DNA of 64,000 bases from Actinostola sp. cb2023. Taxonomy: Eukaryota > Cnidaria > Anthozoa > Actiniaria > Actinostolidae. A program made the translations under genes and the position numbers. The stretch is taken from NCBI GenBank assembly GCA_033675265.1, contig JAUJYZ010000952.1, positions 124,001 to 188,000 of the forward strand, written 5' to 3'. The notes beneath the pieces are model-generated. The model was not told where the DNA came from and made no database searches. It saw only the letters and a list, made by a program, of their open reading frames with translations. Shown in pieces: positions 32,652 to 45,289 of the stretch (position 1 is the first letter of the stretch; each line of letters starts with the position of its first letter).

Positions 32652-33889
32652 TGTTCCCACACTCGTTTTTATCATATAGTGGGTTTTAGAAAGCTCTATC
32701 TGAAAAAGATAAAATAAATGAAGATTAGAAAAGAAAAGTTCAAACATATTTAAGCTTATACAAAAGTTGTGTAACAAAAAGTAAAAATATAAATATAACT
32801 TACAATACTTATAGAATGATCAAGATTATAATATAGTAATGAAACTAATACATTTGTACTTATGTACATTTTTAGTACACTCTAATTCAGGGTTCAGTTG
32901 TGTTGACTACTTGAACACTATAAACAAATGTAGTTCTTTATATAATAGGTCTACCATTTATATCACATGGGTTCTCATTGTTTCGCGAAGGATATTAAGC
33001 AAAGTCTCCCTCGCGGCTAATATAAAACGAGGGAAATTTAGACTACATAACCTCATTTTGTGGATTAGGATTGCCAGTCAGCCCCTCATATATACACAAT
33101 CATTGGGACACTAGAGCAAACCAAAGAGTAAACAGTGTTCTGGATATCAAAACAGAAGGAAATCCACAAAAGACGAACTAATTTAGGCTTTACACTCTTT
33201 CATTGTGTAAATGAAACAAACATCTTTCAACATGAAGCATCCATTCCCCAGAGCTGTACAGTCTAATCAAGACTATTTCACAAAACACTTTAATTATCCA
33301 TTGCGGTTTATTTAGCAATCCATCCCTGCTGTGCTGACAGAGGTTTCAGACTTTATAGCTGATCAATATCACTTATATAAGCTTACTTATGATTGTGATA
33401 GATGTCTGGTACCAAATGTCTAAGCTCTCTCTACAACTTTTATACTTAGCTAAATGCACTTGAGTAATTTTTGGATGGAACGAGGAAAGGTAAAAAGTAG
33501 TAAAATACAATTATATAACCAACCTTCGGCTTCGGCGCTTCCACTGCCCATTGACTTTATTCACCGTTTGAATTTTGCTGATGTCTTGATGAGTGATAAT
33601 TCGCTGCTGTCATGGCCCAAAACCACCAACCACGGTCGTTAGAACGAACTTCCAGTCTTATCGCTATTGAAAACTATCAGTGTTGCTAAAAGCCTCATGA
33701 GTTTGTGAAAAATTTAGGCAAAATCTACCTTCCCAACGCCGTGCATTCAAAACATACTCCAAGGGAGATGTGTCCACTACGAAAACCAAGCTGAAATGAT
33801 GCAATCCCATCATGCTTTTCGGGCATAGATTTCCGTACCGTGACCGTAACTCAGTGCCGTAGGTTTCCCACTCATACGAAATCGACTCT
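32652..33889. other. AT-rich DNA without a recognised gene
   Basis: Only short chance frames. The last 30 bases before 33890 hold the motif shared with 18.1 kb (TTCCCACTCATACGAAATCG). Confidence 0.4.
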
Positions 33890-34294
33890 ATGGAAAACGT
33901 AGCCTTCATCGAGATGGATGATAACACTAAGCCGATGGATAATGGACAAGTCAAAGCTGAAGACGATGATGAAAACAAGCCTTCGAATCGACGAAGCTCG
34001 AGAAAATATAGCGTCACACGCAAAGAAGCTACGACGGAGTTAAGCGAACTATCCAAACATTCCAGATATACTTATGGCGACAGCACAGAATCGCTGATTC
34101 ATATAGCCGTGCGACAGGGGAGAAGTTCGCTTCTACACAACGAAATAACGAAAGCAAAGGAAAACGACAACATTGACGGCCTTGATAACGTGGGCTTTGC
34201 TGCTCTCCACCACACAACAAGATACAATGGACTGAGCCAACGTGAATGTACGTTCAAGAGAAGACCAGCTTACCGCTCTACACATCTCATCAAG
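33890..34294 (+). pseudogene. 5' exon of an ankyrin-repeat gene (possibly TRPA-like), damaged
   Basis: The ATG at 33890 opens an acidic leader (MENVAFIEMDDNTKP), then a basic/serine segment (SNRRSSRKYSVTRKE). Next is ESLIHIAVRQGRSSLLHNEI and NIDGLDNVGFAALHHTTRYNG, an ankyrin repeat with the G.AALHHA.RYN core. After a lost stretch of roughly a dozen codons and a frame change, VNVRSREDQLTALHIS starts a second ankyrin repeat and ends at the donor AAG/gtgcgt (34294). The missing piece and frame change suggest a pseudogene or a misassembled exon. Downstream lies only repeat DNA. TRPA channels have long N-terminal ankyrin stacks of this style, but other ankyrin proteins are equally possible. Confidence 0.55.
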
Positions 34295-34302
34295 GTGCGT
34301 AC

Positions 34303-34862
34303 TAAACTCGAAAATGCAAGTTTTAGAGCGAATTACGAATCTATGTTCGCGAATTTCCCTGTTAAATTTACTCAGATCGACTACCTGGTGGCTGCCATGT
34401 TGTGAGCCAACGATATCTCAGCGGATTTCGTGTGACGTTACAACGTCAACCTTCCATGTGGTCGGTATATCTCGCGATATCTTTGTAAAATGTTGCATTG
34501 CTGTGCGCCAGAATGCACCAATCATTCAACCAAAACCGAGGGGTGAGTTATCATAAAATCCCATAGGATTCTAAGCTTCAAAAGGCCTCGATTTCTCGCC
34601 TTGTGGCTTGAACTGATACGGTAGAATCGAAAACTCCTCGCTCTGGTTCCTGAATTCCGCCACAGAATCATCGAACCTGCATGAGCATTAACCCGATGAT
34701 CGTTGTTACGAGTCTGAGTTAGTGACGTCACACGCAATCCGCTGATATATCGCTGGCTCACAACACGGCAGCCACCAGGTAGTCGATCTGAGTAAGTTTA
34801 ACAGGGAAATTCGCGAACATAGATTCGTAATTCGCTCTAAAACTTGCATTTTCGAGTTTAGT
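34303..34862. mobile_element. THAP-type element relic with ~130-bp inverted arms
   Basis: ACTAAACTCGAAAATGCAAG...CAGATCGACTACCTGGTGG at 34303-34440 returns inverted at 34725-34862. Between them is a THAP-like start with ATG TTG CAT TGC TGT GCG CCA GAA TGC, then SYHKIP and SKLQKA.ISRL in the next frame, and DDRCYESE. The right arm and its flank match 1640-1830. The THAP frame has stops, so it is dead. Confidence 0.6.
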
Positions 34863-36600
34863 ATTTGATATACTTTGCCTTCAAAGTTGTTCAATTTTAG
34901 ACCTCAGTTGCCCTTTAATTTAATTGATAAAACAACTTTTATACAACGCGCGCTCTGATTGGATAAAACCCATGTTCTATGCTGTGACTGACTTAGACTA
35001 ATTGTTTTGATCTTCAATATTTGACTCTTTTGATACTTGAAAATTAATTGTTGCTAGAGTACCTGAAATAGTTGGGAAACTAATCAGAGTCAGATGCCCT
35101 AGTTCACAGAGAGTTATGCTAAAACTGTATCAAAGTTGGGCCAATGAGTTTGAGAAGAGGCTATGCAAACAAGGTTTTCGGCCAAGACATGTCAAAGAGC
35201 GATCCAGCTGTGAATAAATAAACGATGCCATTTGATTTTCCACACTAAGCGAAGCGTTTCTTGTTTAAGCTTCAATAAGTACGGCCTTACAGCCGTGAGT
35301 GAAAAATGTCCAACTGTACAGCAATGGTTTCCCTCTTTATCCAGCAAGAAAGGTGTCTAAGAGAAAACAATAGCTTCTGGTGTCTCAGGAAAGTCCATCT
35401 TTGACATATTCTAGTTAAACAAAGTGAGGAAATCATAGAAAATAATAATAATGTAATAATAATGTCTTTATTCTTTAGATAAAAATCAATAAAAATACGA
35501 CAAAAACTGCATTTCGGCTACTTGACTTCTGCTACTTCTACATTCATCAAATTCACAACTATTTCAGATGTAATATTTCTAATCCGAGTCAGTGTGTTGG
35601 ACACGGTTTCTAGATCTGAGTGCCATGTTTTATTGCACCGTGTCCAACACACTGGCGAGGTTTAGAACATACTTCCCATTTAGCATTAGCCATTAGCATT
35701 AGCTTTTTAATAAAACAATGGTGGTTTAATTTTGCGTGCTTTTTGGTTGCGAGGTGAGAATTCCACATGAAATTGCAAGTCTAGCATTGCGACTCAGCTC
35801 ATCACACTTGGCAGCATGTACATGTGATGGCGGACGGATCTTCAAGTTCTCCAGCTAAGCGTTTTAGAGAGCCTCTTTCCTCGGAAGAGGCTCTCAAATC
35901 TGTTAAAGAAGCTGTACCGAAAGGTACAGATTATAAAACACGATGGGGGTGTAACAATCTTTGAAAGCTGGCAAAAGGAGAGAGAAAACAAGTCACCAGG
36001 CCTGAAGTCAACCCATTTGATATAGATATTTCAGCTGCAATGCAGAACGCAGATACCGGCTTGAATGTTATCTCATCCGAGAGCTTAAATTTTTGGCTTA
36101 TGAAGTTCGTGTAAGAAGTCTGTGACTGCAATGGGAAGCCGTACCCCCAGAACACGTTGTACCAAATAATATGCTGCTTGAAAGGGGGACTAGGACGTAA
36201 AATACGTCCAAATTTTAAATACTTTAAATCCCCCCTCAAACAGTGTCATTATAATCGTTATGTTCTAAATAAACAAACTGCGAAATATTTTCCGAATATG
36301 CCAATGAGAAGTTCTATAAATTTGCAATTAACTTCACGTCCGCCATTAAACAGTTGTCGCCAGGAAGTGACGTCACTTACTCAACCCAAAGAAAACTAAT
36401 GTGGCGAATATATTATGCGAATGTGAAGTCAGCGCGGGAATATCTGAAGAATCTAAAGAATTCGACGAATCGCTTGGCAAATCTTCCATATCTTCCTCTA
36501 AGTTATAACAAATGAATCAATCGATTTGTGTTGAGTGTTTGGAGTAAGTGACGTCACGGATACGAAGGCAAGGTCTTCATGTAGCTGCACAAATTGTCCT
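34445..36600. repeat. Long interspersed repeat segment, copy B
   Basis: Same content and order as 1216-3535: THAP relic, hairpin at 35587-35656, DUF3504 first exon at 35827-36196. Small indels distinguish the two. Copy B lacks the MITE at 3537-3951. Confidence 0.85.
35827..36196 (+). pseudogene. DUF3504 first exon, second copy
   Basis: Practically the same sequence as 2736-3105, with the same ATG (MADGSSSSPAKRF), the same KGTDYKTRWG and the same two frame breaks. The damage therefore predates the copying. A matching second exon is found only far away, at 43471. Confidence 0.7.
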
Positions 36601-38619
36601 GGCTATTCTCATTGATAAAATAACCACGAATATGGTCTACTCGGCTTGGTTAATTGGTTTCGAATAGCACAGCACGCGGAATGCGCATGCGTTACCAGAA
36701 ATATAAGACATGTTACTCCCGCGATATTAGATCAGCGGTCTACCTTCAGTCCGAAATACTCTTCGAAATTTCAACCAAAATAAATAAATTTATTAAAATT
36801 AAACTACTCTAAGTTTGTTTAGAAATATCAAGCGCTTCTTTTGAGGCGGATAGATTTATAAATAAAGTGTTCGCTTACGCTCGGCACAGAGTACGAACGA
36901 GTCACGGAAGGCACTTTGATATTTTCTATATGCCACAGGAAACCCAATCTGTATACTATGAGTTCAAAATTCGCGCTATTTAGGAGCCCCAAGCTTCATA
37001 GAACAGCGGTATAACACGTAAAATTCCCAGACTGCAAAGCTCTATTCAAAATGGCAGCCAAACATAACAGGAGGCAGCGTAAATTTGCTCTTTCCGTGCT
37101 CATAGACGCTTGAAAATGGCGAACAGTTCTTGTTGATCAACTCCAAAAGTGAGCTGTGTTTATCGACAAGTGGAACCACTTTATACTCGTTATTTAGAGC
37201 AGTTATTAGGTGCAAATGTTTTCACGAATAGACACTACACACCAAACGAGCTACCCGAAAATTGCACTCTTCACAGTTTAGAAGGTAGGAATTTACAAAG
37301 TTTGGCAATTATGGCCCGATTCTAGATTCCATGGTGACCATGTATAGACGCTTAGGTGACTTATGAAACTACGTAAAGGAACCACTTTTTCGAAGCGGAA
37401 TTCAATTGATTTTATTGTGAGAACGTCACCTAAGAACTATTAATTGTATTTCAAGCTACCCGAAGTTTGTAAAATAGCGACGTGGAAATAAAATCCAATA
37501 TTTATCCAAAGTCCTCATACATTTACTGTAAATTGTATTAGCCATTTTGTGATCGTATTCGTGCAAAGTGAGCATGCGCGGCGGCCATCTTGTCTCATAT
37601 TTCTGGTAACGTTTGAGTCCCATGGGATTACCGATAAGGTTTATAAGCAGCCCGAACCATGTGTTCAGCCCTTTCCGCCAAGTGACATGAGAAGCTAGCA
37701 CTTTACCGCAGATTATTTCGGTACATTCACTTTTACGTCGCCGAAGCCAAATCGACCAGGACTTATTGGACCGCTTGAGAGATGTAAGGCAACGTTAAGC
37801 TCAACCACAGCAATTTCCACAACGGGCACAATGGCTCCAGTTCCTCCACAACAGAATGGCAACCGCAAGAACTCTACAAGCTGTAGCACTGAGTTATATC
37901 GCGCTGCTGTGCCCCATGCCAGAAGACTCAGAAGGTTGTATACTCTCTTAGTTTATTTGCTGCCTCCCGGACTGTTGTCAGTCTGAGCTATTCCTTTTTA
38001 TTCACCGGTTTGCTCTGCTCGTTTTATAGTTGTTTGTACTTATTATTCAGTACAGTTAGTCACAAGAATTTTCATTCGTCTTTCTTGCTTCTTGTGTAAG
38101 GTTCTCTTCGTTTTTTACACGTGGGTTCTGTTCGCTTATTGTCCACTGTATTTCCACCTTCCCTGGGCTCGTTAGTTATTCCATTCTTTTGTTTGTAGTT
38201 TTAGACCTACGCGGTTACACGGACCCCGAGGAACTTTACTGTTTAAGTTTTGTGCTGGTCGTAGAATTTTCAATTATTCCGCTTCGCACATCTTTATTTT
38301 TCTGAATCATCTCGTGCTTTACTGTTCGGTGCATCGTTAGCCTTATTCTCAGGCGTCACATTTTAATCTAGGTCAGTTTCCCCTTGGGTTTAGCCACGTG
38401 TTAACTTTCTTTTTCATCTACTCAGTATATCTATACCGTGTTATTACATGTTTACCCTTTCTTGCTTTTTGTGTAATTCCCACGTATATGGTTTTATTTT
38501 TGTTTTCCTCCCGTTTTGCTTACCTACCAGTACATGATATATGCTTATATATTAGTTTTTGTTGTTGTTATATTTAACCTTATCTTAGTGTTTATAGGCG
38601 TAGTACTGGTCTTGTGTCG
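36601..38619. other. Repeat-derived DNA, no gene supported
   Basis: CGTTACCAGAAATAT(A/G)AGACA occurs at about 36689 and inverted at about 37592-37613, possibly the ends of a 0.9-kb element whose middle includes a HYTPNELPENCTLHS-like stretch reminiscent of a THAP tail. 38.0-38.6 kb is T-rich and featureless. Confidence 0.35.
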
Positions 38620-39125
38620 ACCCTGTTTCCGTAGTCTGGTCGTGTGTTAGCCTGCGTAGCAAGCGTTATTTAGGCCGCGCGGCCTAGGGAACGCTTGCTA
38701 CGCAGGCTCGCCGTGTGTCGACCTTTAGCCACATTCAGGTCTGGTCGTGTGTCGACCCCGGTTTCGGTAGTCTGGTCGTTTGTCGACCCTCAGCCAAATT
38801 CAGGTCTGGTCGTGTGTCGACCCCGGTTTCGGTAGTCTGGTCGTTTGTCGACCCTTAGCCAAATTCAGGTCTGGTCGTGTGTCGATCCCGGTTTCGGTAG
38901 TCTGGTCGTGTGTCGACCCTTAGCCAAATTCAGGTCTGGTCGTGTGTCGACCCCGGTTTCGGTAGTCTGGTCGTTTGGCGACCCTTAGCCAAATTCAGGT
39001 CTGGTCGTGTGTCGATCCCGGTTTCGGTAGTCTGGTCGTTTGGCGACCCTTAGCCAAATTCAGGTCTGGTCGTGTGTCGACCCCGGTTTCGGTAGTCTGG
39101 TCGTTTGTCGACCGTTAGCCAAAAT
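38620..39125 (+). repeat. Satellite, 65-bp unit built of two half units
   Basis: About seven copies of a unit made of GTCTGGTCGTGTGTCGACCCCGGTTTCGGTA followed by GTCTGGTCGTTTGTCGACCCTTAGCCAAATTCAG. The shared GTCTGGTCGT.TGTCGACC start shows that an older ~32-base repeat became a dimer. SalI-like GTCGAC sites recur. Confidence 0.9.
38649..38708. mobile_element. Palindromic insertion inside the satellite
   Basis: AGCCTGCGTAGCAAGCGTT pairs with AACGCTTGCTACGCAGGCT around TAGGCCGCGCGGCCTA. It interrupts a satellite unit after GTCGTGTGTT. AGCCTGCGTAGC also appears near 19198, so it is a dispersed foldback. Confidence 0.75.
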
Positions 39126-42100
39126 GTAGTGTCCTCAGTTAGCAGTTATGCCATTTGAAAGTATGTTGCAAGTGCATGAATTAAAGTTTTATTGTATTGT
39201 GTTGTTATTGAGGAGTGATGGTGTATTTTTCTATCGGGACGTCCCGGTTACTAGTTAGAAGAGCATGCGCTATACGACAGCTGTACAAGGCGGGAAGGGT
39301 CGGTGCGGCGTTGGGTATATTGTATCAAACCGGCAGCCCCAGAACAACCCGTGGACATCGCAAGGGCTAAGGGATACGAAAGGGCGAGCCGGTTTAACGT
39401 GGTGGTACGGCACACCAGACCGCTTTAATTTGCTTACCCTCGCATTCCAGCAACTTCTGCTCAAGCTTGTTGGGGAAAAGAGGACTGGGTGGCGGTGGTA
39501 AAGGCATTCGCGTAGACCAATAGCCCGCTGCTAATTATGGCGTAATGGTTGGAATTTATGTGTTAAGAATTGGAAAGCACGGAAGTTTCATAGGAATGAT
39601 AGCAAATTTTCAAATAAACTATGTCTGCGAGTTTGAAGTTGAAATATAGAATTTCTGCTAAGTTATTTGCGCTTTGTAGGGCAAAAACATTAGAACGAGG
39701 CTGGTGACACTCAATACTAAACTCTCTGCTTTTGATCCGTCATAACTTCTGAAAACATTAGCGAATAAATTTGCCATTTAAGAATAAGTTTTCAAACACG
39801 TTGCTATTTTAAAGTTCATTTTGTTTAGAAAGTTGACTTTAATGATAAACTAAGCATACAAAAAGTCGTTTATTACGGAACAAAGCGGGAAAAAAAAAAA
39901 AAAAAAAGCAGGCCACGCGCGCGAGCATCCCACGGCTTAGTTGGACCAGAAGGGCAATCTAAACAAAAACCCTATAACCTGTCTTCGGACGGGTTCCTGG
40001 TCCGACTCGGCTAGTGGGTGGATTTTCCTCCATTCATCTCCAGTCTTTATAGATTCGCGTATACCTTTATCGGTTCTAGATTCTCTCCATCGACTGTGTT
40101 ATAAGTTATTAGAATGCTACTTAACGCAGTTGAGAATTGAAATGCGCACAGAAGCGTCGTGCGACACGGAGGAAAAACCCACTAGCTGGGTCGGACCATT
40201 ACCTTCAATCGATAGGGTTTCGTCGGGTTCCGCCTACGTCTCTGCACGGATGTTGAGATTTCGCGACCCAGAGAGCTTCGCGCGGCCGAGGTTGTCAGCA
40301 AGCAGAACATACAATTTCTTTCGCTAATTACTCGGGCTAGCACGAGTCTTAAAATGCAAACTGTGTCGTCGTGTCACAAATCTAGGCCCTCACGGTCGTG
40401 CAAAGTGAAACCTGACCCTTTAAATGACCTCTTGTCGCTCGATTTTGTCTGTTGGCTTGTTGCCCAACTGACTTTGTGTGCCAAAAATATACACGTAATT
40501 ATGTTTGCAGTGAAAAAGAAATGTACCACATATGTTCATTATCTATTGAACTTTATTTCTTGGCTAAATTTAGTAGCATTTGCTGCCCAAATAGATACAA
40601 ATAGAAGAGAAAATCCCTTGATACATAAATCTAAATACGCATGCATGTCTTTAGTCACGCTGCGATGTCCAGAGAATGTACCTACAAGTTCTTTGGCTTT
40701 ATAATCTAAAGATTTACAATTTTTTGGTACTCGTTGATCAATCATAATTTCAGTAGTACTCCCGTAAAATCAGTATTTGCCATAACTATCTGAAAGAAAA
40801 CGGTCATTTTCAATTCACCGATTCGGCGCTAGAGCTCACGTTGGTGTACTTCATGCTACTCTTATGTTTTTCATCGTATTGTGATGACTCGGGAAACGTT
40901 TCAGAGGCAAAATATGGAGTTTCGAAATATACGCCTCCCTCTAATAAACGCCCCCTCTAAAACTTCAAATTTTAAATAAACGCCGGGGAAATACAGAGAA
41001 CAAAAGACACCGCAAACGTCTCTTACAAGGATTTCTTTCAAAAAAAAAAAAAATAGCCGTAAATGACTGAAAAAGTCACATTCCTAGTTGATGTGCACAA
41101 GTCTACAAATATCTCTGCCAAAATGAAATATACATTTGCACCTCTACCAAGCGACCAGTTTTCCAAAATACCTAAAGTTCGAACCTCTCGTAAGCAACCG
41201 GGTGTGCGCTGAGTCCCCCAAACTCTCAATAGACTACTTATATCATTTGACTGATTTATATAAAAAATGGCATTGTATTCCGGCACTCTTTCTCCAGTGA
41301 ATTTGACTCCATTTTACAGCAATTACAAATTCAGAACGCAAATCGCTCAGTCACGCCAACATTTCATTTGGTCAGGCGTAAGTTCAGCCCGAGTGAACGC
41401 ACACGGTGCGTCTTGTTGACTTTAAGAACACAAACGATGTCTACACCAGAAACGATGTGTTTTATTTCGCTTAGGAAATCCGCAACAGCGATGTTATAGT
41501 ATGCTAATATATCCTACAATAGTATCTTACGGCGTTAGAGCCTTAGTTATTAATGTTCCTGTTCACGAGACTACCAACATCTTAGCAGACTGAGAAAGTT
41601 GAGCATGCTCTGATGATTGTTTCAATAAGACCTACAACCTGAACTTTAGTAAAGATCAACTAGTAGACGAATTTAGTACAGCTTCAACTATAGCCGGCCA
41701 CTGCAAATCAACTCTTTCAGTATCATGGAAAGATGTTGAACAATTTGAGGGCGTGGCAATGGTTCCACACTTTTACCACATGCGGTCAATACGTTTATGT
41801 GCTCTATTTAGTATCTAAGCGAACTTGAACAAGAGTATAAGATCCCAGCCAGCTACAAAAAGTATGTTGATGATACGGACACAGTATCAGTTTAATGGCT
41901 GTCACAAGAACCCGAGGTTTACAATGGAACTATAGCACAACAAAACAAAATATATTTATTTCGGTATGCTTGTTGAGAAATCAGAGAACAAATGCGCCAT
42001 GGTGGGGGGGTTCTCCCATATATTTGCTATACGGGTATATTCCGCTGGATAGGGCATGGCTTTTGAGCTTTTTGTCTTAGATAGGGTATACATTTCACCC

Positions 42101-43190
42101 TAAAACTATCTTGAATAGGGTCTGCAATTCTGACAAGGATCGTAATTTTCAGTTTTTAAAGTCTTAGATAAGGTATTACATTTTGATTTCTGAAATAAAA
42201 GTGCCTTACCATACAGGGTTACTACTAACTAGTACTAAGTTTTCAATAACTGTCTAAAATAGGGTATAGAATTTCCTCGAGTCTTAGATAGGGTCCATTT
42301 TTTACCGAGGGCCAGAATCAGCGTGAATCGTGATTTGCTACCCCAATTATGATAATGAATGCACATAGATATGACACGTGTATGTATATAGAACATCTCT
42401 TGGCCATGCATTCTCCGGCAAGAAGTGCAAGAGTAAGTTTGACTGTTCAATCCACGGGATGGTAAGTTACAGCAGGGACTCCAAACCAACAAAAACATTC
42501 AGATTCTGATCTGTTAAGGCAAAACTATTTACGTGATCATTCAACGTTAGCCTCCATTACTCTTTTGTCCCATAGGCTATCTTGGTATTCGTGTATTTCG
42601 TTTCAGCTTCCCTTATTTCATTATTATTATTATATTATTATTATTCGACTAAGAGTAGGGCACGTAGTTCCCGGTGTGCACGTGTGTGGCCTGAACTCCC
42701 AGCATTGAGGCCAGTTTGCTGGATTCAGTATAGGGCCTAAGTTACTGGTGGCATGAATGAGGCCTCTAATAACTCGTATTACAGCCAGTAACCCAACGGA
42801 TCTATTTGCGAGGGCTGGAACAAGCATACGACACATACACATAGTTTAGGTTATTTTGGTGTTGGCCGGGTATCGAAAGGAAAATGAACGCACTAGCTGT
42901 ATGAAAGTTGGCACTTACTAAAAAGGGAACGTTGGTGTCATTGGGAGGGAAATCCCACTAGCGGGGCTAGGCCATTACCGTCCATGGAAATGATTTAACA
43001 GCGGCATGCTCGACACCGTCCACCTTAATAAAATTTAGAAACCCTGTCAGCGTTGTCGCTGGAAACATTTACAATCTTGTGCCAGCGGGGCTCCCAGTTC
43101 GTCAAGTCAGATTTTCAAGGTGTAACGCAGAGCTAGCGAAATTTTGGTGGTCAAGGGTTCAGGGGTTTTCTGAGTTTTGGGAGAAGGTAC
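39126..43190. other. Four kilobases without a recognisable gene
   Basis: Short frames (for example 39265-39501, 39941-40327, 40354-40704) show no domain that I know. TAGATAGGGTAT-like motifs recur at 42.05-42.30 kb. An A run lies near 39893 and a TTA microsatellite near 42.62 kb. Nothing firm can be said. Confidence 0.4.
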
Positions 43191-43195
43191 TAATT

Positions 43196-43465
43196 TAGGG
43201 GCGGATCCAGGGGGGGCATGATGGGGGCCGGTGCCCCCTCCCCCCCCCCCCCCCCCCCCCCCCCCTCCGCCTTTGAGTTGGGCTCGATACATATTCGCCC
43301 ACGTCTCCCCACCATTTGATACCCAGAATGGATGGAAATTGCATTTTCGAGCTTCTAGATTTCAAAATTTTCTGGGGGGGCATGCCCCCACACCCCCGTA
43401 GAAGAATGGGCCGTACGGCCCCTTAGTGGTACACCCCCCTTTCAAAATCTCTAGAACCGCCCCTG
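43196..43465. mobile_element. MITE with AGGGGCGG ends and a poly-C tract
   Basis: TAGGGGCGGATCCAGG at the left and CTAGAACCGCCCCTG at the right are inverted partners. TAATT flanks both sides (43191-43195, 43466-43470). A run of about 28 C follows the left end. It inserted just before the acceptor of the DUF3504 exon, since the copy at 4258 lacks it. Confidence 0.7.
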
Positions 43466-43470
43466 TAATT

Positions 43471-44480
43471 ATAGTTTGTTTTGTAGCTTTCAGCCCTTTA
43501 GACAGTGTTAGATGCCGAAATGAAACTGAAAGTGCACAAGTCAGGCGTGGACCTTGAAACCCAGCGCGAGGAATTAAAGAAAGCCCATTACATGGGAAGA
43601 GGAAAACTTGCTGTGGACGCAGAATTTGCTGGGAGATAAGGACGCTCACACTTTGTTACATACTATATACTTTTATGTAGGGAAGCTTTTTGGAATTAGA
43701 CCATCCGAGCACCGCCAGTTGCGTGCAAATAAATTTTTTTCATTGGTGATAATTGTATTCAGTATACAGAAAAAAATGCATCTAAGACCTATTATGGCGG
43801 CTTAAAAGATCTCAAACGAAAACCACGAGTGGTTAATCATGAGTGTCATGAGGACGAACAGGCACACCAGCCATGTCTAGTAGAATATTTTAACCATGCA
43901 GTACATTTCCCTTATTAGAGATTTAGAGAAGTTTGAGGAGGTTTTATATTTTCGCCCTTCAAAAACCGAATTCAAGTACTTGAATTCAACAGTAGGCATT
44001 CACACACTAAACTCCATACTCCCAAGCATGTTGGAAAAGGCCGGTTTAGCTAGAAAAACAGCCCATTCATCACTGCTTATCACTATACTGCTTTGGCTTT
44101 GTTTCAGGGAAAACACGACGAGAAGATGATAAGAGAGCGAACGGGACATGTTTCCTCGGGTTTTTTTCCCTTTGAAAAAGCAGACAAAGAGCAAACTAAG
44201 GCCGTGTCTAAATCCTTCAGTACCGACAGAGTACAAAGAGTCTACTGATCACTTTGTTTATTGGGACGCTAACATAGTCACGCGTCCCGTAAACAAACAT
44301 TTCTCGGTTGTCGATTACGAAAGACTACACAAAATCGAAATGAATAAAAAGTTAAAACTTATTTGCCAACATTGTGAACTTAGAGAAAGTTACATACAGA
44401 ATCACCTGCCCAACTTATTCACAGATTCAACTTTGGCAAACATTACGAATTTAATCCATCGATCGCCGTCATGATTGCTG
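43471..44480 (+). pseudogene. DUF3504 gene, catalytic exon region (empty-site copy)
   Basis: After TTTGTAGCTTTCAG the frames give LDAEMKLKVHKSGVDLET, then LLGDKDAHTLLHTIYFYVG and EHRQLRAN (first Arg region). After 43.9 kb come YFRPSKTEFKYLN, GIHTLNSILPSMLEKAGL and ALFQGKHDEKMIRERTGHVSS, which is the H...R..TGH region. This order matches DUF3504/QRICH1-like tyrosine recombinases. Several frame changes and stops break it. It preserves the uninterrupted target at 43640-43735 of the insertion at 4468-6357. With 35827-36196 as a possible first exon, the gene would span about 8 kb. Confidence 0.72.
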
Positions 44481-45289
44481 TATTCATAACGTCGATCATA
44501 GAAATCACAATCAGAAACCCTTCGTCTTCACCCTTAGTTTCCGAGAAAGTTAAATTACCGTGAAAGTTTTTAGGGACAGTATTCCAGTAATCTGTAGAAG
44601 AGAAAGTTATATACGGCAGTAACTGCCAAACTGTCACAAACCCGACTCAATCGATCGATTAGTAACAGCACAATCAAAAACCTTTCCTCTTACCAGAAAG
44701 TTGAATTACTGTGAAAGTTTTTTAATTAGAGACAATATTCCAGGTAAAAAGATCATTTGGAATAAAATAAACAAGTACAACATATATGGGGCGTCATGAC
44801 TCACTGTAATGGGGGTGTCATGGCAAGGGGGCGTCATGACTGTAATTATTGAATGACATTGTACCTCTGGGTGACCGGAAACTGGAACCCTATGTCGAAT
44901 TCGAAACGAAACTTTTGACTGCTGAAATTCAATAACATTTGAATTCTGCCTGATATTGAAAGATGCTCTAAGGGCCGTTATCCTTAGTCTATCATTGCTG
45001 TATAAATTGAGAAATCTGGCTAAACATTTCTTATCAAACGAGACATTAGTTCACCTACGGTAGTTTCACTGTGCAGTGAAAAGCGTAAAAATTAGCATAT
45101 GAAGATTTACTCAGAACAAAACTCGTTCTCGCTCGAGTCTCTTCGAGCAAAAAGCCAGCCAAAACTACCAACGAAAAGCTGGAATGTTCTGATTCTTATC
45201 TGAATACTTTGGTCGGCGATGAATAATAACCCCGACGAAAAAAAATCGAATCAAAGTTTTTTTTGGCCGGATACTGGGCAACATACTGT
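44481..45289. other. No gene recognised
   Basis: GGGGCGTCATGACTCACTGTAATGG-like sequence repeats near 44.79 and 44.83 kb. Otherwise nothing is seen. Confidence 0.4.

Noticed and set aside
32330..32777. Frames rich in VASCEL repeats
   Set aside because: Translation of the 7-bp microsatellite only.
38620..39125. Ribosomal or centromeric array
   Set aside because: Short local array of about 0.5 kb with no rRNA sequence. Called only a satellite.
43107..43383. Glycine-rich frames
   Set aside because: They come from the poly-C tract of the MITE.
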